64,000 nt of DNA from Caprimulgus europaeus. Taxonomy: Eukaryota; Chordata; Aves; Caprimulgiformes; Caprimulgidae. The position numbers and the translations under genes are program-made. The notes under the pieces are model-generated. The model did no database searches. It was given only the letters and a program-made list of their open reading frames with translations, and had not been told where the DNA came from. This document shows, one piece after another, positions 1-10,164 of this stretch; the first letter of the stretch is position 1, and each line of letters begins with the position of its first letter. The stretch is from NCBI GenBank assembly GCA_907165065.1, contig OU015540.1, positions 4,386,001 through 4,450,000 on the forward strand, read 5' to 3'.

Positions 1-125
1 AAGGTGCAGTTCCCATTTTGTACCCTCCAAAGATGTGTCACAGCAGGGACTGGGGTGCCCTGGGATGCCAGGCTGCCGCCAGTGGAAGGGCTGGGAGCTC
101 ATCTGGGCCTCCTGTCCCATCTCAC

Positions 126-223
126 CTGTACACGTCATCTTTAAACGCTGGGATCTGGTAGAGCTGGTCACTCCTCTGCAGCAGCAGCACCACCAGCTGG
201 TTTATCAGAGCTCCATCTGCAAA
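126..223 (-). CDS. AP5Z1: AP5Z1 coding exon 14 (last one in the window)
   Basis: Acceptor GTTTCTCAG precedes 223 and the donor GTGAGA follows 126. It encodes [20 protein letters not shown] and [12 protein letters not shown] (~573-604); human reads VADGSLINQLALLLLGRSD. The exon ends with two bases of a split codon. I see no further exon in bases 1-125. Confidence 0.9.
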
Positions 224-3200
224 CTGAGAAACAGCCCTTGCTTCAGCTACACCAGCGACTTCCAGCAGCCAAAACCCAAACTAACCAGCCAGATAAGATG
301 CCTGGCAAAGAAAACAGCAGGAGGGGAGCAGTGCACAAAGCAGCCATCAGGCACTCATTCTGCTCTCACCCACCTGCTTTACAGCTGGCTCAGAGAACAG
401 TGTAAAGCCTGACACTGCACCATGGAGCTTTTCTATTCTCCAGATGAAGCAGCCAGCTCAGTGCTGGTTCATGCCAGTATTAGACCATCCCCCCCTCCCC
501 TCATACACCCCTCTGTTGAAGCTGTAGCATCTTAACATTTTGCTTTTACAACTGCTCTTCACATAACAAGAGGTCCCCGCAGAGGATCCCTCCCTCAAGA
601 GGTCCTACCTCTGCCACCACCCTGAAAAAGAGCTCCAGTAAGACAGGGACAGTGTCTGCACATTGCATGACCCTTGGGCTGCTGGCCAGTGATCCCAGGA
701 GCTGCCGAAGCGGAATAAGCCTGTGGGCAACAGAAAAGTTATGTTGAAGGCTGGTTCCCAGCTACTCTCCTGGCTGCCCTTCCCTATCCCCCCACAAGCC
801 TTTGAGCAAATCCACCTCAGCCCAGCTGAGAGCGGCTATGCTTGTCCCAGCAATCCCAGTGCCACCTCCCAGAGCTGGGTGGCTGAACCAAACCCTTGGA
901 CAGTCTCCTACAGCAGCCTCCTACCTCTCTGGGGCATCCTCAGGAGCAGACTTGGTGCGGAGAAGATACTGGAACATGTTCTTGTAGAGGGGATGGTGAA
1001 AGGCTTCCAGACAGGTGGCTGGCTTCACAGCTGGGTCACAGGCAGCCTTCTCAGAGGCAGGAAGAGCAGCTGACCTAGCAGGAGGCACACACAGAACATA
1101 CTGCATTATGAGAACAGGGTAGAGCAGAGCTGGAGTCCTGAACAATGGAATAACTCCCTTTCCGATGAAACAGGGACAGCAAGTGGGTCTAATCCAGGCC
1201 CTCTGGAAGCCAGAGAACCAGGATGACAGAAAATATGAGCTCAGACCTCCCGGGCTCGGGCAACAGTTGCAGATTTGCTTCTGTATCACTCCTGGGAAAG
1301 GAGATAATGGTGCTCTGTATCACTGAAGCCCACCAACATCTTGCCTCTAGGACAACTCCCTTTTCTAAGCACTCCTGAAAGAGCTGCTAATGTCAGGGAA
1401 GAAAAGGAAGAGTAGAGGTACAGCAGTGACAGCCAGTTCCCATCCTATCCCATCTTCCTGGAGACTCACAGTTCCCAATAACCTCAGGAAGGAACTTCCG
1501 TATGCTGCCAGGAAAACAAAGCTGGAGAAAAGGGGTAAGAGCAGGGAGGGAAGACCAGGCAGCCCACACCTCTGTGTTGAGATGGTGGCTCATGGAAGAC
1601 ACTCCAATATGTGGCAATAATTTGGAGCTGGATACGGAGAGGGGGAATGACAACAGCTCCCTAAGCCCCAAAACCAGTCCAGTACTGAAGTGTAAGAGCC
1701 AGTCACCTTCTCTTCCCACGCACAGCACGTTACCAGGAAAACTGGGCTGACATCTGTGCAGTTTTGTGTTAACCTGACTGTAGCAGATGCCTCTCACTCT
1801 GTGATAGCAGCAGCCAGAGGGCAGCTGAGGCTCAGAGAAGCGTGTACTAGGTTATGGTCAATGTCAAGCCACTGATTAGCAAGTGAGAGGAAGGCAAGGC
1901 AGCATTACCTCAGCTGGATGTCCAGAGCTGCAGTTAAACAGGGCAGGTCAAGCAGCATATGGAAGATCTCAATGGCTGTGCCTGCATCCAGCAGAAATGG
2001 AAGTAGGTCCACAAACTCAGAGATAAGGGGTGGGCTGTTCCACGCCAGGAACTGCAAGGAACAAGCATAAACTGCCGCACTATCCTGCTACTCCATCACA
2101 CACCCAGACAATTCTCACACTGTGACCAAAAGGGATGGGGAAGGGAAAGTTACTTCTGAAAAGCAAAACCAGAGATTTCTGAGGGTTTGGTCAAAACCTG
2201 GGAGGCTGCTGGAAGCTCAACAGAGACATCTGGCAGCTGTTTCAGTGCCTGGCAACCTGCAACTTACTGAGGTTTTCAAGAAGCAAAGTGCTGTGTCCTA
2301 ACTGTGTAATACTAATGCACTCTCCTCTGCAGGCAGTGCTAACCACACCAGAACCCTCTTCCCTCTTCAAACACACTTGCTTTTATCACAGTCCTTCCTG
2401 CCCGTCCTTCTTGCCCATGCTCTCCCTAGCACTGCCATGGGGGGACACAGAAGGCTCCAGGGTACACCAAAAGGCAAACAGAAAGTTCTAGGGCACAGAA
2501 AGGAATGTGCAGCAGGCTCTCTCCTGTGCTGCTCCAGCAAGCTGTACCTTGAAGAGATTTGGGAAGCTCTGCCTGAATATGCTGGAGGTCTCAGTGAAGA
2601 GCTGGCTGTTGTCTTTGCAGAACTGGACAAATTCAAAGGCCAGTGATGGGTTGTGGAAGAGCTGAGCCGGAATATCAGTGAGTAAGTGTTTGTAGATTGC
2701 ATCAGAGTTCACAGCTGCCATTTTGCCTGGGAGGACACAGCACATAGCTGAGCACAGCCCACCCAGCAGCCCTGCCAACACAGGCTCCGGGGGCTAAGCT
2801 AAATCTAGGTAATCTGGTTCTAAAGAGCACAGGACAGCCCAGCTTCTGGGAGTCCTGGAGTGGGACCACCCATCCCAAAATACAGCCAGGCTTCCAGGAA
2901 AAAGGGCTGTACTCAGAGTACACAAGACTAGATCACAGAGGAAGGGGTGAGAGAGCTGCTGACTTACTGTGGTTCAGGAAGAACTGGGCAATGGGCAGCA
3001 GTGCCCTGGCATAAGTGGCATCCCCACAGATTCTGCCGTGCAGGGTTTTCAGGATGGAGACTGCGCGGTACACGTAGGAGGAGTCCTGTTTGCAGATGAT
3101 GTCCAGGATTGTCACTGCCTCAATGAGACACTGCAGGAGAGCAGAGAGTCTGATTAGAGTGGGGGAAGCCAGAGCTTCAGCCCTCACCTCTGTGTACATA

Positions 3201-6200
3201 CAGCTTTCTGCAGGTCTCCATCATCTTTCTTCAAGGGTCCTGCCAGAGAAAGGAGCCCAAGTTAAACTTTGGATCCAAACAGGAACATTAGGCTGTCAAA
3301 TTTGAGCACTAATCCAGATTTCAGGATGGTTTGGAACACATACTGATCCCAACTCCCAGCCAATGAGAACCAAGTTCCACAGCCCTCCCTGCAAATCAAG
3401 GTTAGGAGGCAGAACATGGCCATTGCCTCCAAACATCTCCCAACACCCCAGCTCAATGCTGGTCAATGACTTGCACCAGCAACTGCTACCAGTCCCATGC
3501 CTAGAGCCTGACTGTGGATTCTAGGGAGTGAGATCCCAGCCCAAAGAGGCAGTGAACCAGAAGCATTTTCAAGGACACTACCAAGAGGGCTCCAAGGAGG
3601 GTTCATGGCAAGACTCACGCCGGTTGCTCTGCTCAATCAGCCGCTGGCAGTACTCGAAGGCTTTCTCCCGCAGACGGTCCTTTGGGGGAAGCAGGCGACT
3701 AGATGTGAATGTAGTTGAGACTATGGACATAACAGACCTGTTCATTCTTGGTTTGTCATCTGCAGAATAAAGGTTACCACGTATCAGCTCACACTGTGGG
3801 CAGTGTAACCCACACATCTGCCCAGCAACAGCGAGGGAACTGTCTGTCCTCAGGTGCACTGCAGAGAAAAGGAGGCTGGGGAAGAAGGGAGGGTTACAGG
3901 AACACTAAGGAGATGCTGCCTCCCACCACCCAGGGCTTTTTTCTCAGGGGCTCATGGGATTTTGCCTGAAACCAGTGGACTCACTGAACAAATATTCCTC
4001 ATGGAAGGGTCAGTAAGGATCAGTAAGGAGGTTTTGTGATGTTCCTTCCCAAAGTTTCCCTTCTCCTAGTCCAAGAGCTCTGAACTCTTGCCCATATCCC
4101 TGCCACTTGCTGGGTTGCTGGTGCAGCCACCTCATCATCTGAAAGCAAACACCCCTCTTGGCAGTGCAGCCCACACTGGCCTTTGGTTCGTACCTGAATT
4201 ACGGGTCTTCAACCCCTTGCCCCCGTAGCACAGCAGCCAATTTCGCAGCATGGAGAAGGCCTGCACGTTGAGCCACTGGTCCTGTGTGTAGCACTGTCCC
4301 ACTGAGAGCACTGTGAAGAAATCTGTGGCAATGGCACCATCCACCTCTCTGACAGGATCAGGCTGCGAGAAAAGATGCAGCAGGTCAGATTCCCAGGGAA
4401 ATGGTAAGTGAGATGGCAAGGAAACCTCCACTGAGCTCACAGAGACAAGTAGCCCTGGTTTCTATGTACTATGGGGCCTGCAGGGGGGTAGTTATCCAGT
4501 GAGAAAAGCCAACTGTGTTGGATCCGATCTTTCCCCCTGCTGAAACGCTCCAAACATTCCCCCTCTCTCTGACACAGGCCTCATCTGCAGTCAGCTTTTA
4601 CTCCAAGGTACCTGGTCACTAAAAGACTCTTCCATCAAAACTACTTCAAGGATCAAAGCTCTGGCTCTACAGCAGAACTGCTAAATCTTGGAGCTATAAA
4701 TCCCCCTACTTTGCTTTCCTATGTGTCTTGACCACTTAACCCACAAAAAGTGACAAAGAACAGCAGCCCTTCTAGGTTACCATTTCCCCCCCCCAAAAAA
4801 AGCTGATTCTGGGAACCTGAAATAGCAGGTAACTGACTAACAAATGCCCCTGTGAGAAGCCATGGCAACTCAGCACTCACCTGTCTGGACCTGGGACTGG
4901 AGAAGAAGCCTCCAGACGGTCGGGTGACTCCTTGCTGAACACTTGCATACCTCAGCCAGTCAGCCATCTTCTTACTGACTACATTGGTCTGCTCTGTACA
5001 AGGAAAAGTCACAGGGTCATTGTTAGATCAGGCAGAGGGGCAGCCTCTGCAACATAACTCTGCTACCCCTGGGTTGCTGTGCTCTTCCTCCAGCCTAGAT
5101 CACCATCTCTCTGATACAGCAGTCAGTAAAGAAACTGGCACCCCAGGGTGGATGCTCTATACACCTCCTCATACCACTTCAGAGTCACTCATGATCATTT
5201 CATTTCAGAGCTCTGTGTCCTTTTCTAACTCACAGTCACTGAATCAGTCTTATTATTGCTTTGCCTCTTTCCTCAGAGAAAAAGTCAGGGGGTGAGTTCT
5301 AGAGCCAAGGACTCCTGGTACCAGATCAGTCAAGAGGTTACTGGTTCCTTTGTCTCCATCCACAGCTGCTAATTAGGAGGAAGGTGCAAAAATATTGTCA
5401 AATCTATTTGGGCAGCAGCTGGCTTCAGCTCTGCAGACAAAGGCATAAATCCCTCACAGAGAACACCAGAAGCTAAGGCAGGTAATCCTGCCTGCTCAGC
5501 CAGCCCTTATACCCTGGCCCAAAGCTTCTCCTGCATACTGCATGACATACACAAAGCTCACACTAAACTCCCACTTTTAACAGCAGTTTCCAAGTCCTAC
5601 TCCTAGTCAAAGCCTTGAGAAAACCTTCTAATCAGTGTACAGATCACAGCCAGATGCTAATCTCAGGCCTTCCTATATATTTACCTTCAGTTAGAGATTC
5701 TGGTGAAAGGCTGATGACATTTGACAGGACAGGAAGAAGGTATTGAGCACCCTGACCCTCAGGCAGTCTTCTTTCGAGGACTTTTACAATATGCTGCCCC
5801 ACAGCAGACACTTCAGCCTTATTTCCCTTAAGAATAAAGCAGAGGTAAAGGTAGACAGATAATCTACTAATGCTAGAGGTCAACAACATACAAACTCTTC
5901 CACCAGGCATCAATACCAATGTCAAACATAAAAACAGTGCACTGCACAGGCTATTTTATCACATTTTACAGAGATCTTCTGCAATGTGAATTCACAGATC
6001 CCAGGAGGGGAAGAGTACTCTGATGGAGCAACAGGTTTGAGGACAACCATCACCTGAAGTGGAAATTAACAACTGCAATGGATGTCTTCCAATTAAACAC
6101 TATGGTCTAGCAATTCCAGAGCAGAGAGTACCAGCACTAGCTGCTCCCCATGTGGTCAGTTTCCTACCTCAATTGTTAAATTAGAAATTTATGAGCAGAA

Positions 6201-9200
6201 AATGGACTGTTGTAACATTTTTTAGGACTCCCTGATTAGTGCATATCCTCACAATGTGAAAAAAAAAAAAGCAGCTTCCTCTTTTGGAGGCTGTTATAGC
6301 TGTGGCTCTGAGATCCTACCAAACCCTTCTATCCAGGATGACTTTGTTAAAGGTGACAGATGGACCCACAATTTTGACAGATTTTCTTTCCCCATGGATG
6401 TCATCATGCCAACAAAAAGTAAATTTTGTCTGCTGCTCAAGGTCTTGGACAGCTGGCTGCTGAAGGCAGCAAACAAACACCAACCTCCAACACTCCCCAT
6501 CTAATAGTCAGACTGGTACCAGATCACTAGAAGCAATTAGGAAATAACAGATGAGCTTCCAGTGAGGAATTTCATATGGGAACCTCACCCATGACTGGAG
6601 CTGCTTTCTGTGCTTCTCTTGTGAACAGATGTGAATAAATCAACCAAAGCAACATACAGACAAGGAAGCTGAAGGTTCAGGGATGGGGATCTGTGCAGTG
6701 AAGGAAAATGGGAGAGACAACCTCGCTCCTCCTGCAGACACATTGCTGCAGCCCACTGGAAATGATGGGGCTGTTTATATGTGTTGCTGACACATCTCTT
6801 GTTGCTCAGAAGAAAACCAGACTGAACTAAAATTAATGGCAGGTTTCCAGCTCCCAATGCAACACCAGAAGCTGTTTTCTGGAAAACCAAAAGCTTAACA
6901 AAAAGAACATGAGCTTTGCAGAGACAAGGGGAAAGAGGGGCAAAGAGAAGGAGGATGATTTCCACCCAAACAGTGGCAAATGAAAAGATGCAGAAGATGT
7001 TTTTAAAGGCTCTGCTGAAGTGTGGCTGCTTTCATCAATGAGGCAGCTGCACCCCATGTTTGAGAAGTGATACTGAAATAGCTAAAATATAACAAGTTGT
7101 AATAATACAAAAAGTTTATGCAAATTTCTTCATAGTTTTAGTTGTAATCTAACAAAATATTAATGCACAGAGTATGTTTTTGCATTGTAGAACTGCAGGA
7201 CAGTCTCAAGGCTGGGTATGGAAGAGAAGTGCTTTATAAGGCAGCACATAAGTAACACATCACTGTTTTCTGTTTCTGTGTTTTCATTTCCTCTAAGACA
7301 CAGAGGAGTAATCAGAAATGTAGGAGGCATTTCTAAGCACATGGTGAAACTCAGAAAGAGAAGTTTCAGAAAAGCTCAGAAAAATATTTTATCTTCAATA
7401 GACACAATAATAGTAAAAGAAGAAGGGGAAAAAAAGTTTCTAGCTTATTCCCCAAAGGGCAGTTAATGCAGGCAGCACTCAAAACAGGAAGGTCCTCGTG
7501 CTTTCTTCTCCATGGAGAATCTAGATCTTTGAAGCACCATCCACATTTAGAGCCCTACACATTTTATAGGTTCTGTGTATATTTTTTTACACTTGAACAT
7601 GAACGCTAGTATCATAAAAAGTGGTAGTAAATTCACTCTCAGATTTTTTTCTCTACAGGTTCAAGTATCCCTGACATGAAGTCTATTACAGCAGCTAACA
7701 TTAAAGAGTTTCTTTCTGCTCCCAGTTGGTTACAAGCCTACTTGAGACCCTCAGTCTGTACACAGCACACTTTTAAGCAGTCTTTGTTAACAAATACTAA
7801 ACACAAAAATGTTACCATTTTTTCCTACACAAATCAGAACAATAAGGTCCCTTAAACAAATATGGAAATGCTTCTGTTTTTTTCCTAAATACTTTCAACT
7901 GATTTTCACTCTCTATGAGATCAGCAAACAGGGACCAATCAGAAAGCAAATCCATACCGACAAGGGAAGATTTCTGACTTGAGAGGTCATTTACCTGAGC
8001 CAAAAGGACAGAGGATACCAAGCTCAAGAGCTTTGTATCTTCAATTTCATCACAGGAGAGGATCAGATCATTGCAAGGTGACATCTCTCTCAGGATGGCA
8101 GCACATAACATCTGAATCTGCTCAGGGCATTTGGATGAACACAGCACTGTCTGCAACAGCTCCACGAACTTGCCATCTAGCCTGCAAGAGTCACAGTAAA
8201 GCATCACTGCAAAGCAAGAAGAGATTCAGAGACCTATTTTGCACCTTGAGTGCTGTGTTCAGTTTTGGGCCCCTCACTACAGGAAAGACATGGAGGTGCT
8301 GGTGCATGTCCAGAGAAGGGAAATGGAGCTGGGGAAGGGTCTGAAGCACAAGTGTGCTGAGTTCCCAGCTGAGGGAACTGGGGGTGTTGAGCCTGGAGAA
8401 AAGGAGGCTGAGGGGAGACCTTCTGGCTCTGTACAAGTCCCTGAAAGGAGGGTGTGGAGAGGTGGGGGTTGGTCTCTTCTCCCAGGTAACAAGCAACAGA
8501 ATGAGAGGAAATGGCCTTAAGTTATACCTGGGGAGGTTAGATTGGATATTAGGAAAAAAATTCTTCACCTAAAGGGCAGTCAAGCATTGGAACAGGCTGC
8601 CCAGAGAGGTGGTGGAGTCACCTTCCCTGGTGGTATTTAAAAGAGGGGTAGAGGAGGTGCTGAGGGACATGGTTTAGAGGTGGAATTGGCAGTGTGCGGT
8701 TTATGGTTGGACTTGGTGATCTTAACAGTCTTTTTCAACCACTACAATTCTGTAATTGTTGCATATTCTTGGTCTTAGGATGATGTTCCTTGACAGTAAC
8801 CCTGACTAATACCATCTTACCATCACCACTTCTGAATTGTGTTCCTTAGCACAGACTGGAAGAGCTCTCAGGGACACAAACACTTGTTACGATCTCGCTG
8901 CAAAAGCAGGGAGGCACCTTCTGCTTAGCAATGGGGTGAAAAAAGGCAAAGCGGGGCTTTATGTTTATATCCAACTCAGTGTTTTCAAAACAGGGTGTTT
9001 TTTCAAAGCACTAAATCTCCCTCCCCCATTTTATTTGTTTGTTTTGGGTTTTTTTTTTCGGTTGTTAAGGAGGTCACACTTTGCTCCTTGCGAGCATCAA
9101 GAGACTCAAAGGCACTCACTTGCGGGGATACTTGGTGGCAGCGAGGGTGAGGTGCAGCCTCTGCAGACAGTCCACGGCCTCGGGGCCCAGCTCCGGGCCC

Positions 9201-9516
9201 TGCAGGAGGGCGGCCAGGCGGGAGGCGAATCTCCGCAGCTCCTCCTCCTGGATCTCCCTGGCAGCGAGCGGGGGAGAGAGGCCGTCGGGACCGGAGCGGC
9301 GAGTCCTGACCCTCCTCAGCAGCCCCGGGGCTGGAGGGGGTGCACCCGCTCCCCCCTCCCTCACCCCAACCCGGTGAGGCAGCGCCACGGCCCGGCTCCC
9401 GCCCTCAGCCCCGGTGCCCCCACCTGCCCCACGGGAGCCCTGCCGCCCTCCCCGGGTCCCCCAGCCCCCCGGTACCTCGCCTGCTTGAGGAAGCTCTCAG
9501 CCGCCGCCGTGAACAT
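126..9516 (-). CDS. AP5Z1: AP5Z1, adaptor-related protein complex 5 subunit zeta 1 (5' 14 coding exons; 3' end outside window)
   Basis: Joined exons (minus): 9516-9476, 9257-9120, 8181-7995, 5826-5685, 4993-4881, 4362-4194, 3759-3619, 3239-3202, 3130-2968, 2726-2548, 2051-1909, 1074-925, 720-609, 223-126. They total 1814 nt (604 codons plus 2 nt), with GT/AG borders and matching phases throughout. The peptide begins [14 protein letters not shown] and contains signature stretches such as [62 protein letters not shown] and MFQYLLR, which I recognise from vertebrate AP5Z1 (KIAA0415/SPG48). The human protein is about 807 aa, so roughly the last quarter lies left of base 1. Family knowledge: AP-5 zeta is a helical-solenoid large subunit that works with AP5B1, AP5M1, AP5S1, spatacsin (SPG11) and spastizin (SPG15) at late endosomes/lysosomes. 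Human loss causes hereditary spastic paraplegia 48. No frameshift or premature stop was seen. The gene lies downstream of FOXK1 on the same strand. Confidence 0.95.
609..720 (-). CDS. AP5Z1: AP5Z1 coding exon 13
   Basis: Acceptor GCCCACAG precedes 720 and the donor GTAGGA follows 609. It encodes [20 protein letters not shown] and [17 protein letters not shown] (~535-572). It aligns with human LAPLHQLLQPMAGCARVAQC. Confidence 0.9.
925..1074 (-). CDS. AP5Z1: AP5Z1 coding exon 12
   Basis: Acceptor CCTGCTAG precedes 1074 and the donor GTAGGA follows 925. It encodes [33 protein letters not shown] and KSAPEDAPE (~485-534). The human match is CLEAFRDPQFQGLFQYLLR. Confidence 0.91.
1909..2051 (-). 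CDS. AP5Z1: AP5Z1 coding exon 11
   Basis: Acceptor CTTGCAG precedes 2051 and the donor GTAATG follows 1909. It encodes [28 protein letters not shown] and [13 protein letters not shown] (~438-484). It matches human [18 protein letters not shown] and DLPCLTAVLDLQL. Confidence 0.93.
2548..2726 (-). CDS. AP5Z1: AP5Z1 coding exon 10
   Basis: Acceptor CTCCCAG precedes 2726 and the donor GTACAG follows 2548. It encodes [27 protein letters not shown] and SFPNLFK (~378-437), and ends in phase 0. An internal ATG (Met after Lys) can mimic a start codon, but the frame continues through the acceptor. Confidence 0.93.
2968..3130 (-). CDS. AP5Z1: AP5Z1 coding exon 9
   Basis: Acceptor CTCCTGCAG precedes 3130 and the donor GTAAGT follows 2968. 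It encodes [35 protein letters not shown] and [11 protein letters not shown] (~324-377). Human reads CLVEAVLVLDVLCRQD and LLPLAHFFLSH. Confidence 0.93.
3202..3239 (-). CDS. AP5Z1: AP5Z1 coding exon 8 (38-nt microexon)
   Basis: This very short exon was found because exons 7 and 9 are out of phase without it. Acceptor CTGGCAG precedes 3239 and the donor GTATGT starts at 3201. It supplies [13 protein letters not shown]; the human counterpart is RALRKGDSDLQKA. The 38 nt restore the phase from 1 to 0. The intron to exon 9 is only 71 bp. Confidence 0.88.
3619..3759 (-). CDS. AP5Z1: AP5Z1 coding exon 7
   Basis: Acceptor ATTCTGCAG precedes 3759 and the donor GTGAGT follows 3619. It encodes a low-conservation linker ([15 protein letters not shown]), then [18 protein letters not shown] and QRLIEQSNR (~264-310). 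It ends with one base of a split Arg codon. Confidence 0.93.
4194..4362 (-). CDS. AP5Z1: AP5Z1 coding exon 6
   Basis: Acceptor TTCTCGCAG precedes 4362 and the donor GTACGA follows 4194. It encodes [36 protein letters not shown] and a variable tail LKTRNS (~208-263). The solenoid core matches the family and the tail is divergent. Confidence 0.92.
4881..4993 (-). CDS. AP5Z1: AP5Z1 coding exon 5
   Basis: Acceptor CTTGTACAG precedes 4993 and the donor GTGAGT follows 4881. It encodes [20 protein letters not shown] and then [11 protein letters not shown] (~170-207). The human match is SKRLVDWLRYASLQQ and GGFFSTPRARQ. It ends in phase 0. Confidence 0.93.
5685..5826 (-). CDS. AP5Z1: AP5Z1 coding exon 4
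   Basis: Acceptor ATTCTTAAG precedes 5826 and the donor GTAAAT follows 5685. It encodes ~residues 123-169: [36 protein letters not shown]. Length is 142 nt and it ends with one base of a split Glu codon. Confidence 0.9.
7995..8181 (-). CDS. AP5Z1: AP5Z1 coding exon 3
   Basis: Acceptor TCTTGCAG precedes 8181 and the donor GTAAAT follows 7995. It encodes residues ~60-122, starting [10 protein letters not shown] and including [18 protein letters not shown] and [10 protein letters not shown]. These are among the best conserved AP5Z1 segments. The exon ends in phase 0. Confidence 0.93.
8241..8758 (+). mobile_element. CR1 LINE fragment, 5'-truncated, in AP5Z1 intron 2
   Basis: It begins near ACCTTGAGTGCTGTGTTCAG and proceeds through the typical CR1 3' order: GACATGGAGGTGCTGG, TGTCCAGAGAAG, GCTGAGGGAACTGGGG, AGCCTGGAGAAAAGGAGG, CTGAAAGG, GGCTGCCCAGAGAGGTGGTGGAG. 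It closes at about 8744-8758 with ACAATTCTGTAATTG. It is a + strand copy, antisense to AP5Z1. No intact reverse transcriptase frame is present. Boundaries are approximate by about 20 bases on the left. Confidence 0.92.
9120..9257 (-). CDS. AP5Z1: AP5Z1 coding exon 2
   Basis: Acceptor CTGCCAG lies just before 9257 and the donor GTGAGT starts at 9119. It encodes about residues 14-59, beginning [11 protein letters not shown] and containing [12 protein letters not shown] and AATKYPR. The human counterpart reads REIQDEELKKF and ATKYSR. Intron 1 is only 218 bp and GC-rich. Confidence 0.92.
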
Positions 9517-9700
9517 GCCGGATGCTCTCCCGGCTCCTCCCGCCCCGGTACGCGGACAAAGCGGCCCGCCCTGAGGCGGGCGGTCCGGCTGGGCCCGCTC
9601 CGGCGGAACGCGGCGGCTGCTGCGCAAAGGTTCCGCCGGCGGGGAAGCGCCGGGGGGGCCGGGCACGGCTGGTCCCAGCCCTGGGGACAGAAGGGTGGCC
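9130..9700. promoter_or_regulatory. CpG-rich promoter island of AP5Z1
   Basis: The stretch is strikingly G+C-rich and dense in CpG, unlike the surrounding A+T-rich DNA. It covers coding exons 1 and 2 and about 180 bp upstream of the ATG. No TATA box is evident, which fits a housekeeping CpG-island promoter transcribing right to left. The most CpG-dense part is about 9500-9660. The exact transcription start cannot be set from sequence alone. CpG promoters can be bidirectional, but I see no gene starting to the right. Confidence 0.8.
9476..9516 (-). CDS. AP5Z1: AP5Z1 coding exon 1 (start codon)
   Basis: ATG is at 9516-9514 with G at -3 (good context). The 13 complete codons read [13 protein letters not shown], and the exon ends AG before the donor GTACC at 9475. 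This start is chosen because homologues begin MF(S/T)A. The exon sits in a CpG-dense stretch. The same frame stays open upstream to an ATG at 9732, but nothing there resembles the family. Confidence 0.9.
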
Positions 9701-9775
9701 GTGCACAGCTCCAGGAGAAGGGGAGATGGCAAAATCCTCTCTGTTGACTGTGCATTGATGGCTTTGGGATCTCAA

Positions 9776-10164
9776 AATGGAGCAGCTGGAGCATCTTTCT
9801 TATGAGGAAAGAGCAGCCTGGAGAAAAAAAGACTGAGAGGGGATCTTATCAATATTTACAAATATCTAAAGGGCAGGTGTTAAGAGGACTGGACCTGACT
9901 CCTTTCACTGGTGGCCAGAAATAGGACAAGGGGCAACAGGCACCAGCTGGAACACAGGAGGTTCCACTTAAACATGAGGAAAAACTTCTTTCCTGTGAGG
10001 ACACACAGGCTGCCCAGAGAGGCTGTGGAGTCTCCATCTCTGGAGATGTTCAAACCCACCTGGATGCTTTCCTGTGCAACCTGCTGTAGGTGATCCTGCT
10101 TTGGCAGGGGGGTTGGACTGGATGATCTCCAGACGTCCCTTCCAACCCCACCATTCTGTGATAT
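9776..10164 (+). mobile_element. CR1 LINE fragment between AP5Z1 and FOXK1
   Basis: It carries the CR1 3' sequence order GAGCAGCCTGGAG, AACATGAGGAAAAACTTCTT, AGGCTGCCCAGAGAGGCTGT, GTTGGACTGGATGATCTCC, TTCCAACCCCACCATTCTGTG. The tail ends at about 10164. It is 5'-truncated, + strand, about 260 bp upstream of the AP5Z1 start codon. It is less diverged than the copy at 15640, and its 5' part (RT end) is absent. Confidence 0.92.

Larger units (their letters stand above)
224..7994 (-). other. AP5Z1 introns 3-13 (ordinary intronic DNA)
   Basis: Introns over 300 bp are 224-608, 1075-1908, 2052-2547, 3240-3618, 3760-4193, 4363-4880, 4994-5684 and 5827-7994 (2.2 kb). The shorter ones are 721-924, 2727-2967 and 3131-3201. 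I see no recognisable repeat, RNA gene or foreign gene in them. Small oddities are an A11 run near 6261 and a short AGTAAGGATC duplication near 4014-4029. Confidence 0.7.

Noticed and set aside
2488-2781. Separate small gene starting at the ATG near 2720 ([12 protein letters not shown])
   Set aside because: The Met is internal to AP5Z1 exon 10. A clean acceptor at 2727 and phase-matched neighbours show it is part of the larger protein.
8837-9574. 245-codon + strand open frame across the AP5Z1 promoter island
   Set aside because: It runs antisense to AP5Z1 exons 1-2, is Pro/Arg/Ala-rich as expected of any frame in CpG-dense DNA, and resembles no protein family.
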